A program made the translations under genes and the position numbers. Below the pieces are notes generated by a model. It saw only the letters and a list, made by a program, of their open reading frames with translations, had not been told where the DNA came from and did not search any database. A stretch of DNA of 64,000 nt. It comes from Symbiodinium natans (Eukaryota; Sar; Dinophyceae; Suessiales; Symbiodiniaceae). Below are positions 42,645 through 52,880 of this stretch, one piece after another (positions within the stretch are counted from its first letter, which is position 1; each line of letters begins with the position of its first letter). The stretch lies in contig CAJNDS010002392.1 of assembly GCA_905221605.1 (NCBI GenBank), positions 310,001-374,000 on the forward strand, in the 5' to 3' direction.

Positions 42645-43502
42645 ATGGATCGACATCGTGTTGAAGCGGTTCAAGATCTTGCAAGAAGCATCTTCTCGAT
42701 CGTCTACCATGACAGCAAAGCGAGATTCTCACTTCGGTGTATGCCAGATGCTCTTCGCTCCCGGGCACTCGGTCAAAACCTCTATCCAATCTGGATCCAT
42801 TGTGCCCAGGGTCACGCCCAAACGGCCCGGGACCGCTTCGCCGACAACGACCTCGCAGTGTCCTGGCTTAGCCCTCAGAGTGCAGAGGAGATCGGGGATA
42901 CCGCCACCTTCGCAGGTAGGCCGCTAATACCCATCGAAAAGAGTCCTCCTCGACTGTACCACAGGACTACCAGAGATGCTGCGTTGGCGATTGTTGAGGG
43001 GTCGATGAAACCTGGGTTCGGAGACTCGGGCAAGGCACACAACTATTTTGCCCCAGCAGCGCTCGAGGATCTCCAGGTCAAAAGCGGCGTGCGTGCCGAC
43101 CTACCCATAGAAATCGTTTATGAGACGAAGCTTGTTTTGCAGCACGCATGGCTTTTCATCTCCGAAAGTGACGGTGTCCTCTGTTCAGAAGAAGTCCCTG
43201 GCACGTGTGCACTCTACGTGCGCGACACTAGGGATGGATCCTACATTTGGACAAGGCCATCGACCGAAGGGTCATCTCGCCCAGCTAACGCTGAGGCCGA
43301 TGATCCAATGGAGACTGATCAGCCACACATGTCTCGCACTTCGAGCGCTGCAGCCATTGACACAACCATCGTCGTGGAAGATGCAGTGGCCGAAGATGAA
43401 GCCGAGACGACCGAGCAGGCGAGCGGTGTCAGCTATGCGAAAAGGGTATGCCCCAAGTGCGCGCACGACTACCTCATCGGCCAGACCCTTTGCATCCACT
43501 GA
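42645..43502 (+). CDS. Tpt1/KptA-like RNA 2'-phosphotransferase domain with zinc ribbon
   Basis: SKARFSL, IHCAQGHA, PRLYHRTTRDAALAIVEGSM and GKAHNYFAP line up in order with the KptA/Tpt1 motifs (K.RF, RA.QGHS, LYHGT...I...G, R.HVH). Known family role: removal of the 2'-phosphate from spliced tRNA using NAD, and ADP-ribosylation in some relatives. Several motif Arg/His residues are changed, so activity is doubtful. C-terminal CPKCAHDYLIGQTLCIH looks like a zinc ribbon cut by TGA at 43500-43502, exactly where the fourth Cys is expected. The same frame stays open downstream, so the stop is probably a mutation. Confidence 0.6.
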   Translation: MDRHRVEAVQDLARSIFSIVYHDSKARFSLRCMPDALRSRALGQNLYPIWIHCAQGHAQTARDRFADNDLAVSWLSPQSAEEIGDTATFAGRPLIPIEKSPPRLYHRTTRDAALAIVEGSMKPGFGDSGKAHNYFAPAALEDLQVKSGVRADLPIEIVYETKLVLQHAWLFISESDGVLCSEEVPGTCALYVRDTRDGSYIWTRPSTEGSSRPANAEADDPMETDQPHMSRTSSAAAIDTTIVVEDAVAEDEAETTEQASGVSYAKRVCPKCAHDYLIGQTLCIH

Positions 43503-44376
43503 GGTCAGTCCTTCATTGCCCCTCGTTCCCAACTGCATCGCAGGAAGCTGCAATCGGCACGTTACTTCGCCAAGGAATGTGCTGCAGCATCATTGGGCCG
43601 GCGCCATCGAGACCTCTCAGAAAGCGACATCCTCCAGGAGATGCGGAGAGATGCAGGTACTCGTGGCGCTATTTCGCCTGAGGCCGAGACGCTTGCTAAG
43701 GCAAAGCAAATGGCCAAGCGTGCACGTAATTTGGGCTTCGAGGGCATAATGGACAGGTTCCGCGGTGACGCACTGTTCGCACTCCAGATGATTGACCAAG
43801 GTCATGGAGTTGACGACATGCGTGTGTTTCAACTGCTAATTAACGCTGCTCTGCCACATGAAGGAAGAACTGAGGCACAACACAACGTCGCCTAGGGGTA
43901 GGATCCCACGGCACTGGTGCTCGCTTCCAGGCACCACAGCTCGGCTGATTTTCGTCAATTGCACGCCTCAGGAGCTGATTGCCGCGGGTCTAGCGACCAC
44001 GCCGGACGATCCTGCCTTCGTTGTGTCTTGGATCGGGGCCATCATGAGCGTGGAGGACTTCATCCAGATCCTTGCGAAGTCCGATACGATTCATCGCTTG
44101 GTCACTTTCATTGGCACAGAGCCGATCAAAGGTAGCTCTCACTGGTCCCTCGACGAGAACCGGGCTTGGATTCTCGACCTCGTTCGCAAGAATCAAGGGC
44201 CAGCAGAGAGAGCTTACCTGGCGAAGGACGAAGAGGCCCGGCGATCACGTGAGGCACAGGCAAAGAGTGCATCAGCCAAGACGAAAGGAAGGGGAAAAGG
44301 CGAGCAGAACCGTGCCCCACGCTATGAGTGGACGGACAACTATCGCCAGGGGGGACGATGGAATCGTCGGTGGTGA
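43503..44376 (+). pseudogene. C-terminal part of the retroelement polyprotein
   Basis: The frame after the TGA continues to 43895 (ESDILQEMRRDAGTRGA, then LAKAKQMAKRARNLGFEGIM). A shift then leads to 43858-44376 (PPGTTARLIF-like start, HWSLDENRAWILDLVRKN) with a basic, Gly/Arg-rich RNA-binding-like tail. I recognise no family. Confidence 0.5.
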
Positions 44377-44862
44377 AACCACTCCCCACCCCATCCGAGC
44401 TGTAGACCAACTCTTTCCATCTATGGAGCCGAATTGTAGGCAACTCCGACTGATATCGCCCCGCTAACGCGGAGGCCAATAATCATTGTTGCTTTGCACA
44501 AGTAGAAAGATGAATAGTCTTTTTGCCCGATTTCCAATTGGTCACATCGTGACAACTCCGAAGCTACCGGCGCCGCAATTCGATTTAACGGCTGACGGTA
44601 CCAATTTGATCCTCACCTCCGGGTTTGACGTGATCGTTGGAGTTTAGAAGTGCAAGCATTTTCGGACTTTTGTTTCCCCTCGGAGCAAAAATCGAATTCG
44701 CATGTGTTTGACGTGCTGCCGTGTGAGCATGTCTTAGAGAACACAAACACTTTTTCAACTCCTGCGAGGTGATCGCTTGCCCGTCGCAAGACGAGGCCGA
44801 TGTGCGCTCAGTGTTGTTTCAGGGTTGCAGTGCAGTCCGCCTTCTCATTGCCAATACTCGGC
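44377..44862 (+). other. 3' untranslated region of the retroelement
   Basis: No coding signal. It lies between the last ORF and the polypurine tract. Confidence 0.5.
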
Positions 44863-44870
44863 GAGGGGGG
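44863..44870 (+). promoter_or_regulatory. Polypurine tract
   Basis: GAGGGGGG abuts the first base of the 3' LTR, the expected site for plus-strand priming. Confidence 0.7.
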
Positions 44871-45043
44871 TGTAGTTTTGCATTGCGATAACCCTTGCAT
44901 TTGAACATCATGTGCATATCGTCCCGTTGCATTACCTCGCAGGCCCTCTGCAGTAGAAAATAGAGCGTTCGCTCCTGCATGGCTTAACGGTACTACCACC
45001 TCAGTGCTTGTGTTTACAACTTGGTGTTTCCGTGATAACTATA
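44871..45043 (+). repeat. 3' LTR
   Basis: Same length as the 5' LTR with 8 substitutions. It is followed by AGGTA, the target duplication. Confidence 0.9.
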
Positions 45044-45048
45044 AGGTA

Positions 45049-47930
45049 GAACCCCTAGATACTTGGAGGCTCATGGTACTTATTAGCCAGTTATAACTGT
45101 ACTTTTGACCATATTGGGCCACTTCAGGTGCTTATATAGGTACCGTTATCATTGCGTAAGAACCCCCAAGTAGCCCTAAACCCTAACCCTAAACCCTAAA
45201 CCCATCATGAACCCCTAGATAGCGCTTGCTACCAGACTCGGGGCTCCAAGACGCCTTTGACACAACGCGGGGTCAGGGGCTTGGTCCGCTGGGAGTACAC
45301 CGACTTGAGCCAAACAAAAACTGCTCTGGGTTTAGGGTTTAGGGTTTAGGGTTTAGGGTTTAGGGTTTAGGGTTTAGGGTTTAGGGTTTAGGGCTAGCCC
45401 CAAACCCTTTTCAAGGGAGAGATGCCCCCGGAAGGAACCTTCCCAGATTCGCAGGGGGCAAGTACGCCTTGATAAGCCATCAGAGGGTTTTAGGGCTTTG
45501 GGTCCAAGATCCCATAATCAGCCCCCCGGGTTTCTGGTTCAGGGTTTAGGGTTTAGGGTTTAGGGTTTAGGGTTTGGGGTTTAGGGTTTAGGGTTTAGGG
45601 TTTAGGGTTTAGGGTCCTCTCATACTTCCCCACTGGCCTGGAAAAATGGCTACCCAATTCATGATACAAACTGTAGGATAGTAAGCCTCATGACCCTAAC
45701 CTCGCAAGCCTCTAAACCCGAAAACATTTTTATCAAAGTGCAAACTCCTACGCCTAAACCCTGAACTCTAAACCTCAAACCCTAAACCCTAAACCCCAAA
45801 TCCAAGACCCTAAACCCTTAACCCATAAACCCTAAACCCTAATTTCGTGTTGAGTATGTACCCCCAAGCCTTACAGCTGTCTCAGAACGAAGCTGCTGCC
45901 TGAGGCCATTCGGCGGGAGGCGAGTTCCTGCGCGACCTTTTTGAAATGGACTATGCTCCTCGGCCCTAAACCCTAAACCCTGAAGCCCTGAAGCCCTAAA
46001 ACCCTAAACCCTGAACCCTACTAGCCTTTGGATAAAAATGGCTCCTGTGCATTTTGCTTGGGTTTAGGGGCTGGGGCAATCAGCTCTGGGTACCGTTTAG
46101 GGTTCAGGGTTTATAAGGGTTTAGGGTTTATAGGGTTTAGGGTTTAGGGTTTAGGGTTTAGGGTTTAGGGTTTAGGGTTTAGGGTTTAGGGTTTAGGGTT
46201 TAGGGTTTAGGGTTTAGGGTTTAGGGTTTAACGTTGTGCCTGCCGTAGTGGGCGGCTCCCTCCCCCCCTTCTGATCAGTCGAAGCTGGTTTTGACCCTCT
46301 TTAAACTGTTCGCGGGTTTTCACATGATTTTCGTAGGGATGAGTTTATATACATGCACAAGCAACCCGAAACCCTTCAACCCTGCCAGGGCAGTAGGGGC
46401 TGTTGGCTTTGGGTTTCAGGGGGTTCAGGGGGTTCAGAGGGTTTCGGGTGTAGGGTTCACGGGGTTTAGGGTTTAGGGTTTAGGGTTCACGGGGTTGAGG
46501 GTTTAGGGTTCAGGGGGTTTAGGGTCCGGTGTTCAGGGTTTAGGGTTCAGGGTGGTTTAGGGTTTAGGGATAGTGGGCATTTACGAGCCCTGCAGGGCTT
46601 AGGGTTTGGGGGGGGGGGGGGGGGAGTTAACACACGTTTCAGGAAGTTCTCCCTGGTAGGGTGTTCAGGGGGTTTAGGGTTTAGGGTTTGACCAATACCC
46701 AGCTAGAAGTAGGATGAATCAGAGGAGATCTCGAGCTTCTTAGGGGTCACCCCTTCCAAAACACCATCTCAACGAATTCCGACAGGTGTAACTCTGCCCT
46801 AGCCCGCCGAACCCCAAACCCTAAACCCTAAACGCCAGACTCTAAACCCCAACCCTTGTTTTGGGTACCTGGGACTCACCCCGAACTAGTTGTAGTTGGA
46901 GGTATCAGTCAGCCAGTTATTGCGCTAAACCCTAAACCCTAAACCCTAAACCCTAAACCCTAAACCCTATACTAAGGGGGATTATAGAGTAGCGTTACCA
47001 CCTCAGCCACAGCCAGCTAAGTCTCACAAGAGTTCGGAATGAACGTTTAACTTTTGGGGTTCTGCATATTTAGTAGGAAACCCTAAACCCTAAACCCTAG
47101 ACCCTAAACCCTAAACCCTAAACCCTAATCCCTAGACCCTAAACCCTAAACGAAAGGATAAGTTATTCCCTCTGATTCTTAGAGAAGTACGGAGTTGTCG
47201 CCGCAAGCAGCCTGCTCAGGTCTTCTATCGTGGTCTCGAACTAGTCGCCTCTCTGAGATCATGTCCGATAAGCCCTCAAAGCCTGACTCTTTGGCTTCAG
47301 GGGCTAAACCCTCAACCCTCAACCCTAAACCCTAAACCCTAAACCCTAAACCCTAAACCCTAAACCCTAAACCCTAAACCCTAAACCCTAAACCCTAAAC
47401 ACTACACTTGGGTTTGGGGTTTGGGGTTTGGTTTTGATAATCCTTCAGGCCTTGTGCATCCTCAGCCTAAGAGCGCGATTCTCAAGTTCTATTAGGCTCG
47501 GTCGAATCCTGGACTACGCGGGGTAGGCAGCCCAGTAATCCCTACCCTAAACTCAAACACCTCCCCTAAACCCTAAACTCTAAACCCTAAACCCTAAACT
47601 CGAAAACCTCATTTGTAAACTCCTAGTTATTTCCCTTCTTCAAGGGTTGAGGGCGCAGAGGCAGCCGCCGCGAAGAAGGGCGAGGTTGGATGGCAGGAGT
47701 TCGTGGGTTCAGTTTTGTTTGGTATAGGGTTTAGGGTTTAGGGTTTTGGGTTTTGGGTTTTGGGTTTTGGGTTTTGGGTTTTGGGTTTTGTTTTTTTTAT
47801 TAAGGCCGTTTGTTTCCTGAACCGACGAGGCCACGTGTGTACTCGACGCCGCCCCCCCTAAAGCCTAATTAAGCAAACCCTGAACCCCAAACCCAAACCC
47901 TAAACCCTAAGCCCTAAACCCTAAACCCTA
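45049..47930. repeat. Telomere-like mosaic after the retroelement
   Basis: Clean TTTAGGG arrays at 45330-45395, 45540-45620 and 46135-46232. CCCTAAA arrays at 46925-46970, 47078-47155 and 47307-47400. A TTTTGGG array at 47740-47790 and a poly-G run at 46609-46624. 45049-45175 is a unique island. No gene is seen. Confidence 0.85.
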
Positions 47931-48585
47931 AACCCTGAACCCCAAGCTCTGAGTGCGCTCTGCTGAATATGCGTTCTTGATGGGAGTCCTACTCCCCTCT
48001 CCCCGTAAAGGGGTCCCCGCAAATTTGCTTGTTGAAGCTCCCCACTGTCCCATAGGGTCGATTTGAGGTTTAAGGGCTTTGGGTGAAGTCATCAGGTGAG
48101 TTTCTGTAGCTTCATGAAGGAAGACTCTGCGAATCATGTTCGGGTTCTTCTTGTCATGGCTGAATGCATTCACCTCAATCATTCCAACTGCGTCTACTGC
48201 CAAACCCTCCAACACCAAACCCTAGACCCCAATGTTGGAATGTGTTTGGAGTTGATGACAAGGTCGAAGCCCACGACCACTCGTCGACGGATTGTGCAGA
48301 GCGTATGCCACGCACTGCTACTCGGAGTGTAATCACGAGGACTCCAGGTATGCGCGGCCCGAAAAGCTGGGCTCTTGTTGGTGCCCCAGAAACCAGAATC
48401 ATAGTAACAGTAGTAGAATCTTCCAATACTGCCATTGCGCTGTCATCCCACAATGCCTTACCTTTCGCTTTTCTGTGGCTATACTACAACAGGGGCCCAC
48501 CAAGGGCTTCCTACCCTGTGGCCCCAAGGCTGTTTTGTTTTTGTTTTTCTCTGAGGGGTTCCTGAAGCGAGCAAGAGAGCCCGTG
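47931..48585 (+). other. 650-bp island, no gene assigned
   Basis: Overlapping ORFs on both strands (48164-48565 plus, 47928-48218 minus) show no motif. Some plus-strand parts may be exons, but I see no domain. Confidence 0.3.
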
Positions 48586-49276
48586 AACCCTAAACCCTGA
48601 ACCCTAAACCCCGAACCCGAAACCCTAACCCTTAACCCTAAACCCTAAACCGGTGGTGCCTTCCCTGAGGCTTCCTTCCAGCTGAAGAGCAGCTGACCGA
48701 CAGCTCCTCTGAGACGCCGGCCTGCCTCTCGGGTTGATACCCGAAGGCCGAAGTTTTTTTTTGGGGTTTAGGTATTAAGGGTTTAGGGCACATTATACGG
48801 TTTTCGGTTTAGGTTTTAGGGCATATTGTAGGGTTTTAGGTTTAGGGTATGTTATGGGTTTTTTGGGGGTTTTGGGGTTTAAGGTATAAATATACGGGTC
48901 GGGAAAAAAACCCTAACAATATTCCCTTTTGCCCTTTGTGTTTTTACTATAATTACCCCCCCCCCCCCAAACAAAAAACATGTTCTAATTATTCAGGCCC
49001 CTACTTTTGAAGTTGTTGGGTTTTAGGTTTAGGGTTTAGGGTTTTGCACAAGCATACGCTTAAACGCCTCCATTCCTTGTCCCGTTAAACCCTTACGTAC
49101 ACCGTAAACCCTAAAATGAGGGGGAAGGGGATCAACGAACCCTAAACCCTAAACCCTAAACCCTAAACCCTAAACCCTAAACCCTAAACCCTAAACCCTA
49201 AACCCTAAACCCTAAACCTAGGGTTAATTTCAAAACACGGGCCCATGTTCAGTTCTATGACCGGGTACTGACTGTA
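48586..49276. repeat. CCCTAAA arrays and drifted TTTAGG DNA
   Basis: CCCTAAA at 48585-48650 and 49135-49215 (about 11 clean units). 48760-48900 is degenerate TTTTAGG. A poly-C run lies at 48955-48968. Confidence 0.8.
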
Positions 49277-49379
49277 CTTAGTAGCTGAGTGAGCACACTC
49301 TACACTTTTTGGGATGCTATAATCCCCTAGAGAACTGAAAGTGTACACTTTCTTGGTGCTTATGAACTCAGCAACTAAG
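49277..49379. mobile_element. TIR element, CTTAGTAGCTGAGT family, copy 1
   Basis: Ends CTTAGTAGCTGAGT and ACTCAGCAACTAAG are inverted (one mismatch), and inner CACTTT/GAAAGTG blocks are also paired. A second copy lies at 59385. Confidence 0.75.
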
Positions 49380-49649
49380 CCTATAATTCCTAATGTTGCA
49401 AGAGCTAATGTAAGCGATGTTATGCAATAGTCCTCAAAATCCAGATGTTAGGGCTATGACCGAGTATTTGCTGTTTTCGGCGTGTTAACGCTGTAGTCAC
49501 CAAGCGCTTGCTGTTTTGGGCCTTAAGTACCTTGGGTTACGGCTTTAGGGTCTGGAAAGCACGGTGATGGCGGCTTGGTTTGCGCCTGCGCCCCATGCGA
49601 CCCTGATCCCTGAACCCGAAAACCAACATCACAGGCTAGGGGGCCCCGT

Positions 49650-50203
49650 AAACCCTAAACCCTAAACCCCAAACCCCAAACCCCAAACCCCAAACCCCAA
49701 ACCCTAAACCCTAAACCCTAAATCACTGAACCCCAAAGAGCGCGCCGAAGTCTCAGCCGACACGACAGGGAATTCGATCCTCACATCGACAGAAAAGCTT
49801 CTGCCTCTTTGGGGTTTCGAGGTTGTCGGGTTTAGGGTTTAGGGTTTAGTTTTTAGGGTTAGGGCTTAGGGCTTAGGGCTTAGGGCTTAGGGCTTGGGGC
49901 TTAGGGCTTAGGGCTTAGGGCTTAGGGCTTAGGGCTTAGGGCTTAGGGCTTAGGGCTTAGGGCTTAGGGCTTAGGGCTTAGGGCTTAGGGCTTAGGAGTC
50001 CTTAAGAGGGATCATACTAGGGCTTGCTATAATCCCTACTAAGGACTGTCAGTAGAAGGGGGAATATCCTAGGGTTTAGGACCTTTTGGGTTTGTTTTTT
50101 GGAGGGGGGGGGGGGCTTCCTAAACCCTAAACCCTAAACCCTAAACCCTAAACCCTAAACCCTAAACCCTAAACCCTAAACCCTAAACCCTAAACCCTAA
50201 ACA
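49650..50203. repeat. Homogenised variant arrays CCCCAAA, GGGCTTA and CCCTAAA
   Basis: CCCCAAA units at 49660-49710. A near-pure GGGCTTA array of about 18 units at 49860-49995. A half ACTAACAGTCC-family element at 49997-50070. A poly-G run at 50104-50114, then a clean CCCTAAA array at 50126-50203. Confidence 0.9.
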
Positions 50204-51902
50204 GGCACGAAGCACTCCCGCACTTGCAGCAAAGCTGGCAATGCCAGCTACATGTGATTCTTCCCAAGACGGGGCCCAGTGGAAGTTTCCTTTTGTAGCA
50301 GGGAATCGTACTATTTGGGGGACAACACTAGGGGTCCCTTATTTTTGGTAAACCCCCCATGTCTGCCCAAACGGCTCCTAGCTGATCCCGCGATTTGTCG
50401 CGCCGGCTTCGCCATGCTAAACCCCAAACCCCAAACCCCAAACCCTAAACCCCAAACCCTAAGCCCCGGAGAAGCCGAAAGAATCCCATGGCTGCAATGA
50501 CCCGAACTCTTCTTGGAAGCCCCAAAGCCTTGAAGAAAACCCCTCTTGAACACGGACAAGGTGTCAAGGCCCAGTTCCTAGAACCAGAAGCCGGTCGGGG
50601 CTTCTCTTCAAGCCCCAAACCCTAAACCCTAAACCCTAAACCCTAAACCCTAAACCCTAAACCCTAACTTGCTGTGAATTTTCAAGGGAGCAGCTGTCGG
50701 GAGAACGAAGCCGCCGTCACAGAAGCCCTCCTGGCTCGCGGGTTTCGTGTTGAATGGGGGAGTTTTTCGGGTAAACGGCCTAGGGACGTTTCTCACGGGT
50801 TTAGGGTTTAGGGTTTAGGGTGTAGGGTTTAGGGTTTAGGGTTTAGGGTTTAGAGTAGACTTGGGTCAGTGGTTGGCACCAAGTGGAGGGCGAGATACTT
50901 AGGGTTCAGGGTTTAGGATTCAGGGCAGCTACCCTAAACCCCTAAACCCTAAACTCTAAATAAACCCTAAACCCTAAACCCTAAATCCTAAACCCTAAAC
51001 CCTAAGCCCTAAACCCCATGCGTATTCCCAAGCTGTAGTACAAGAGTCGGATCATCTCGTCATGGAGTCTCCGAGCTGTGAAGCAGCGGCTCAAGAGGCT
51101 GCAGACAAGTCGGGGCCTCTTTCACAGAGGTTTAGGGTTTAGGGTTGAGGGTTGAGGGTTGAGGGTCGAGGGTTGAGGGTTTCGGGCCTTGAGGGAACTT
51201 GAGGGTTTCGGAGTCGAGGTGATTGCGAGGCTCCGCGAGGTCTAGGTTGCGTTCGTCAGCCGTGGGGCGTCCACTCTGCCGACTCATTCTCTGAAAATGG
51301 GCCCCTAGACCCCTGTTTAGGGTTTAGGGTTTAGGGTTTAAGGGTTTAGGGTTTAGGGTCTAGGGGAACCCTGTTTAGGGTGTCACGTTTCGTCCTTGTC
51401 ACCCTAAAGCTTAAACTTCCGTCAGCCCTTTTTCCTTGAGGGTCCCGAAGTGTCTCGCCCAATATGTCACCCCCCTCAAAGAATCTAGCCGATGTAGTAG
51501 GGAATATCTGGGTGCACCTCTTTGGCGGGCAGGCTTGGCTCGTAGCACATGAAAGCCTTAATTCCATCTAAACATCGAAACTTTAGGCTTTAGGCTTTAA
51601 TCAGGCTTCAGGCTTGAGGCTTTAGGCTTTAGAATGTCCCAGAACTTGTTTCTCTGGGTGTCCTGAGGCCGTCGAGCTTGACATCCGGCACCCTTGATCT
51701 GACTGGTAGTGACTTCGGTTTTCGGGTTGTGGGGGTTTTGGGTCTAGGGGTTTAGGAGTTTAGAGGTTTAGGGGTTTCGAGGTTTAGGGGTTTAGCTATA
51801 GGGGTTCAGGTCTTCCCCGATCCATGACTCGTACGGATAAGCCGTCGAACGGATTCACGACGTCGTGTCTTCTCCGGGCTGTATCGCCTCTAGGCCCTGA
51901 AA
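50204..51902. repeat. Mosaic of arrays and short islands
   Basis: Arrays at 50415-50465, 50615-50670, 50800-50860, 50930-51020 and 51315-51365, with GGGTTGA units at 51129-51190. Islands of 100-300 bp carry no recognised exon. Confidence 0.7.
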
Positions 51903-52103
51903 GTTGGGACGTTTCCCCTTTTACTAGCAGTCCTTAATTGGGTTTAGGGTTTAGGGTTTAGGGTTTAGGGTTTAGGGTCTAGGGTTTAGGGTGTAGGGTT
52001 TAGGGTTTAGGGTTTAGGGTTTAGGGTTTATATAGGGTTTAAAGTATTCCCACCCGATTATAATCCCTACTAAGCACTGTTAGTATAAGGGGGAACATCC
52101 CAC
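51903..52103. mobile_element. TIR element with a TTTAGGG array inside
   Basis: The left end GTTGGGACGTTTCCCC then ACTAGCAGTCCTTAATTGGG, and the right end CTACTAAGCACTGTTAGT then GGGGGAACATCCCAC, match the complete 105-bp copy at 30620. Between them lies about 95 bp of TTTAGGG units (51941-52035) that the other copy lacks. Confidence 0.8.
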
Positions 52104-52779
52104 GCTGAAAGACTAAAATGCACTCCACAGCCTGAGCTGACAGCCAAGGAGTGCCCCTTTTAAAGACACAGGGTGTTGGGAATTGCAAAATCCTCACTTC
52201 ACAACACACGCCTCGAACAACGCCCAAGTCCCAAACCCTTTTCCCGAATCTTACCTTACCTCTGAAATCTTTGTAGACCCTACACCAAACGAACTTCTTC
52301 GCCAAACCCTGCAAAAGAAGCCTAGACTGCAACCCGGCAAGCGCTTGATCGCAGGACCAGACGAAACCAAAGCCAAACACCTATTCATAAACTCCTAACC
52401 CCGCATCCCTGCACCCTAAACCCCAAACCCAAAACCCTAAACCCTAAACCCTAAACCCTAAACCCTAAACCCTAAACCCACATCCAAATCTCCTAGCAGA
52501 AACAGCGCCAAACCCTAAAAAACCCGGAAGTCGGGCGCGGTGATTGTCCTGGGGGTTTGGGGGTCTGGTGTTTAGGGTTTAGGGTTTAGGGTTTAGGGTT
52601 TAGGGTTTAGGGTTTAGGGTTTAGGGTTTACTTTGGCCCGAAGTCCCGAAGCCTTCATCCTGACCACATCGCAGTCTTCAGCTTTGCCTAACTCCTCCCG
52701 AAACTTAAACCCTAAACCCTAAACCGTAAACCCTAAACCCCAATAATGAACTTTAAACTGTTCTTTCTTTTGCTTTGTT
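52104..52779. other. Island and CCCTAAA/TTTAGGG arrays
   Basis: 52104-52400 is open on both strands without a recognised domain. Arrays lie at 52430-52480 (CCCTAAA) and 52565-52632 (TTTAGGG). Confidence 0.5.
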
Positions 52780-52880
52780 CTAGGACCGGGAGTAGGCCCT
52801 TTTTTCCTTTTTTTGGGGTTGGGGTTCCCTTATAACCCCCTTAAAACCAAAAAGGGTACCCAGGTTACTCCCGGGTCTAG
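52780..52880. mobile_element. TIR element, CTAGGACCGGGAG family, copy 2
   Basis: Ends CTAGGACCGGGAGTA and TTACTCCCGGGTCTAG. The core GGCCCTTTTTTCCTTTTTTT is shared with copy 1 at 30213. Confidence 0.75.
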
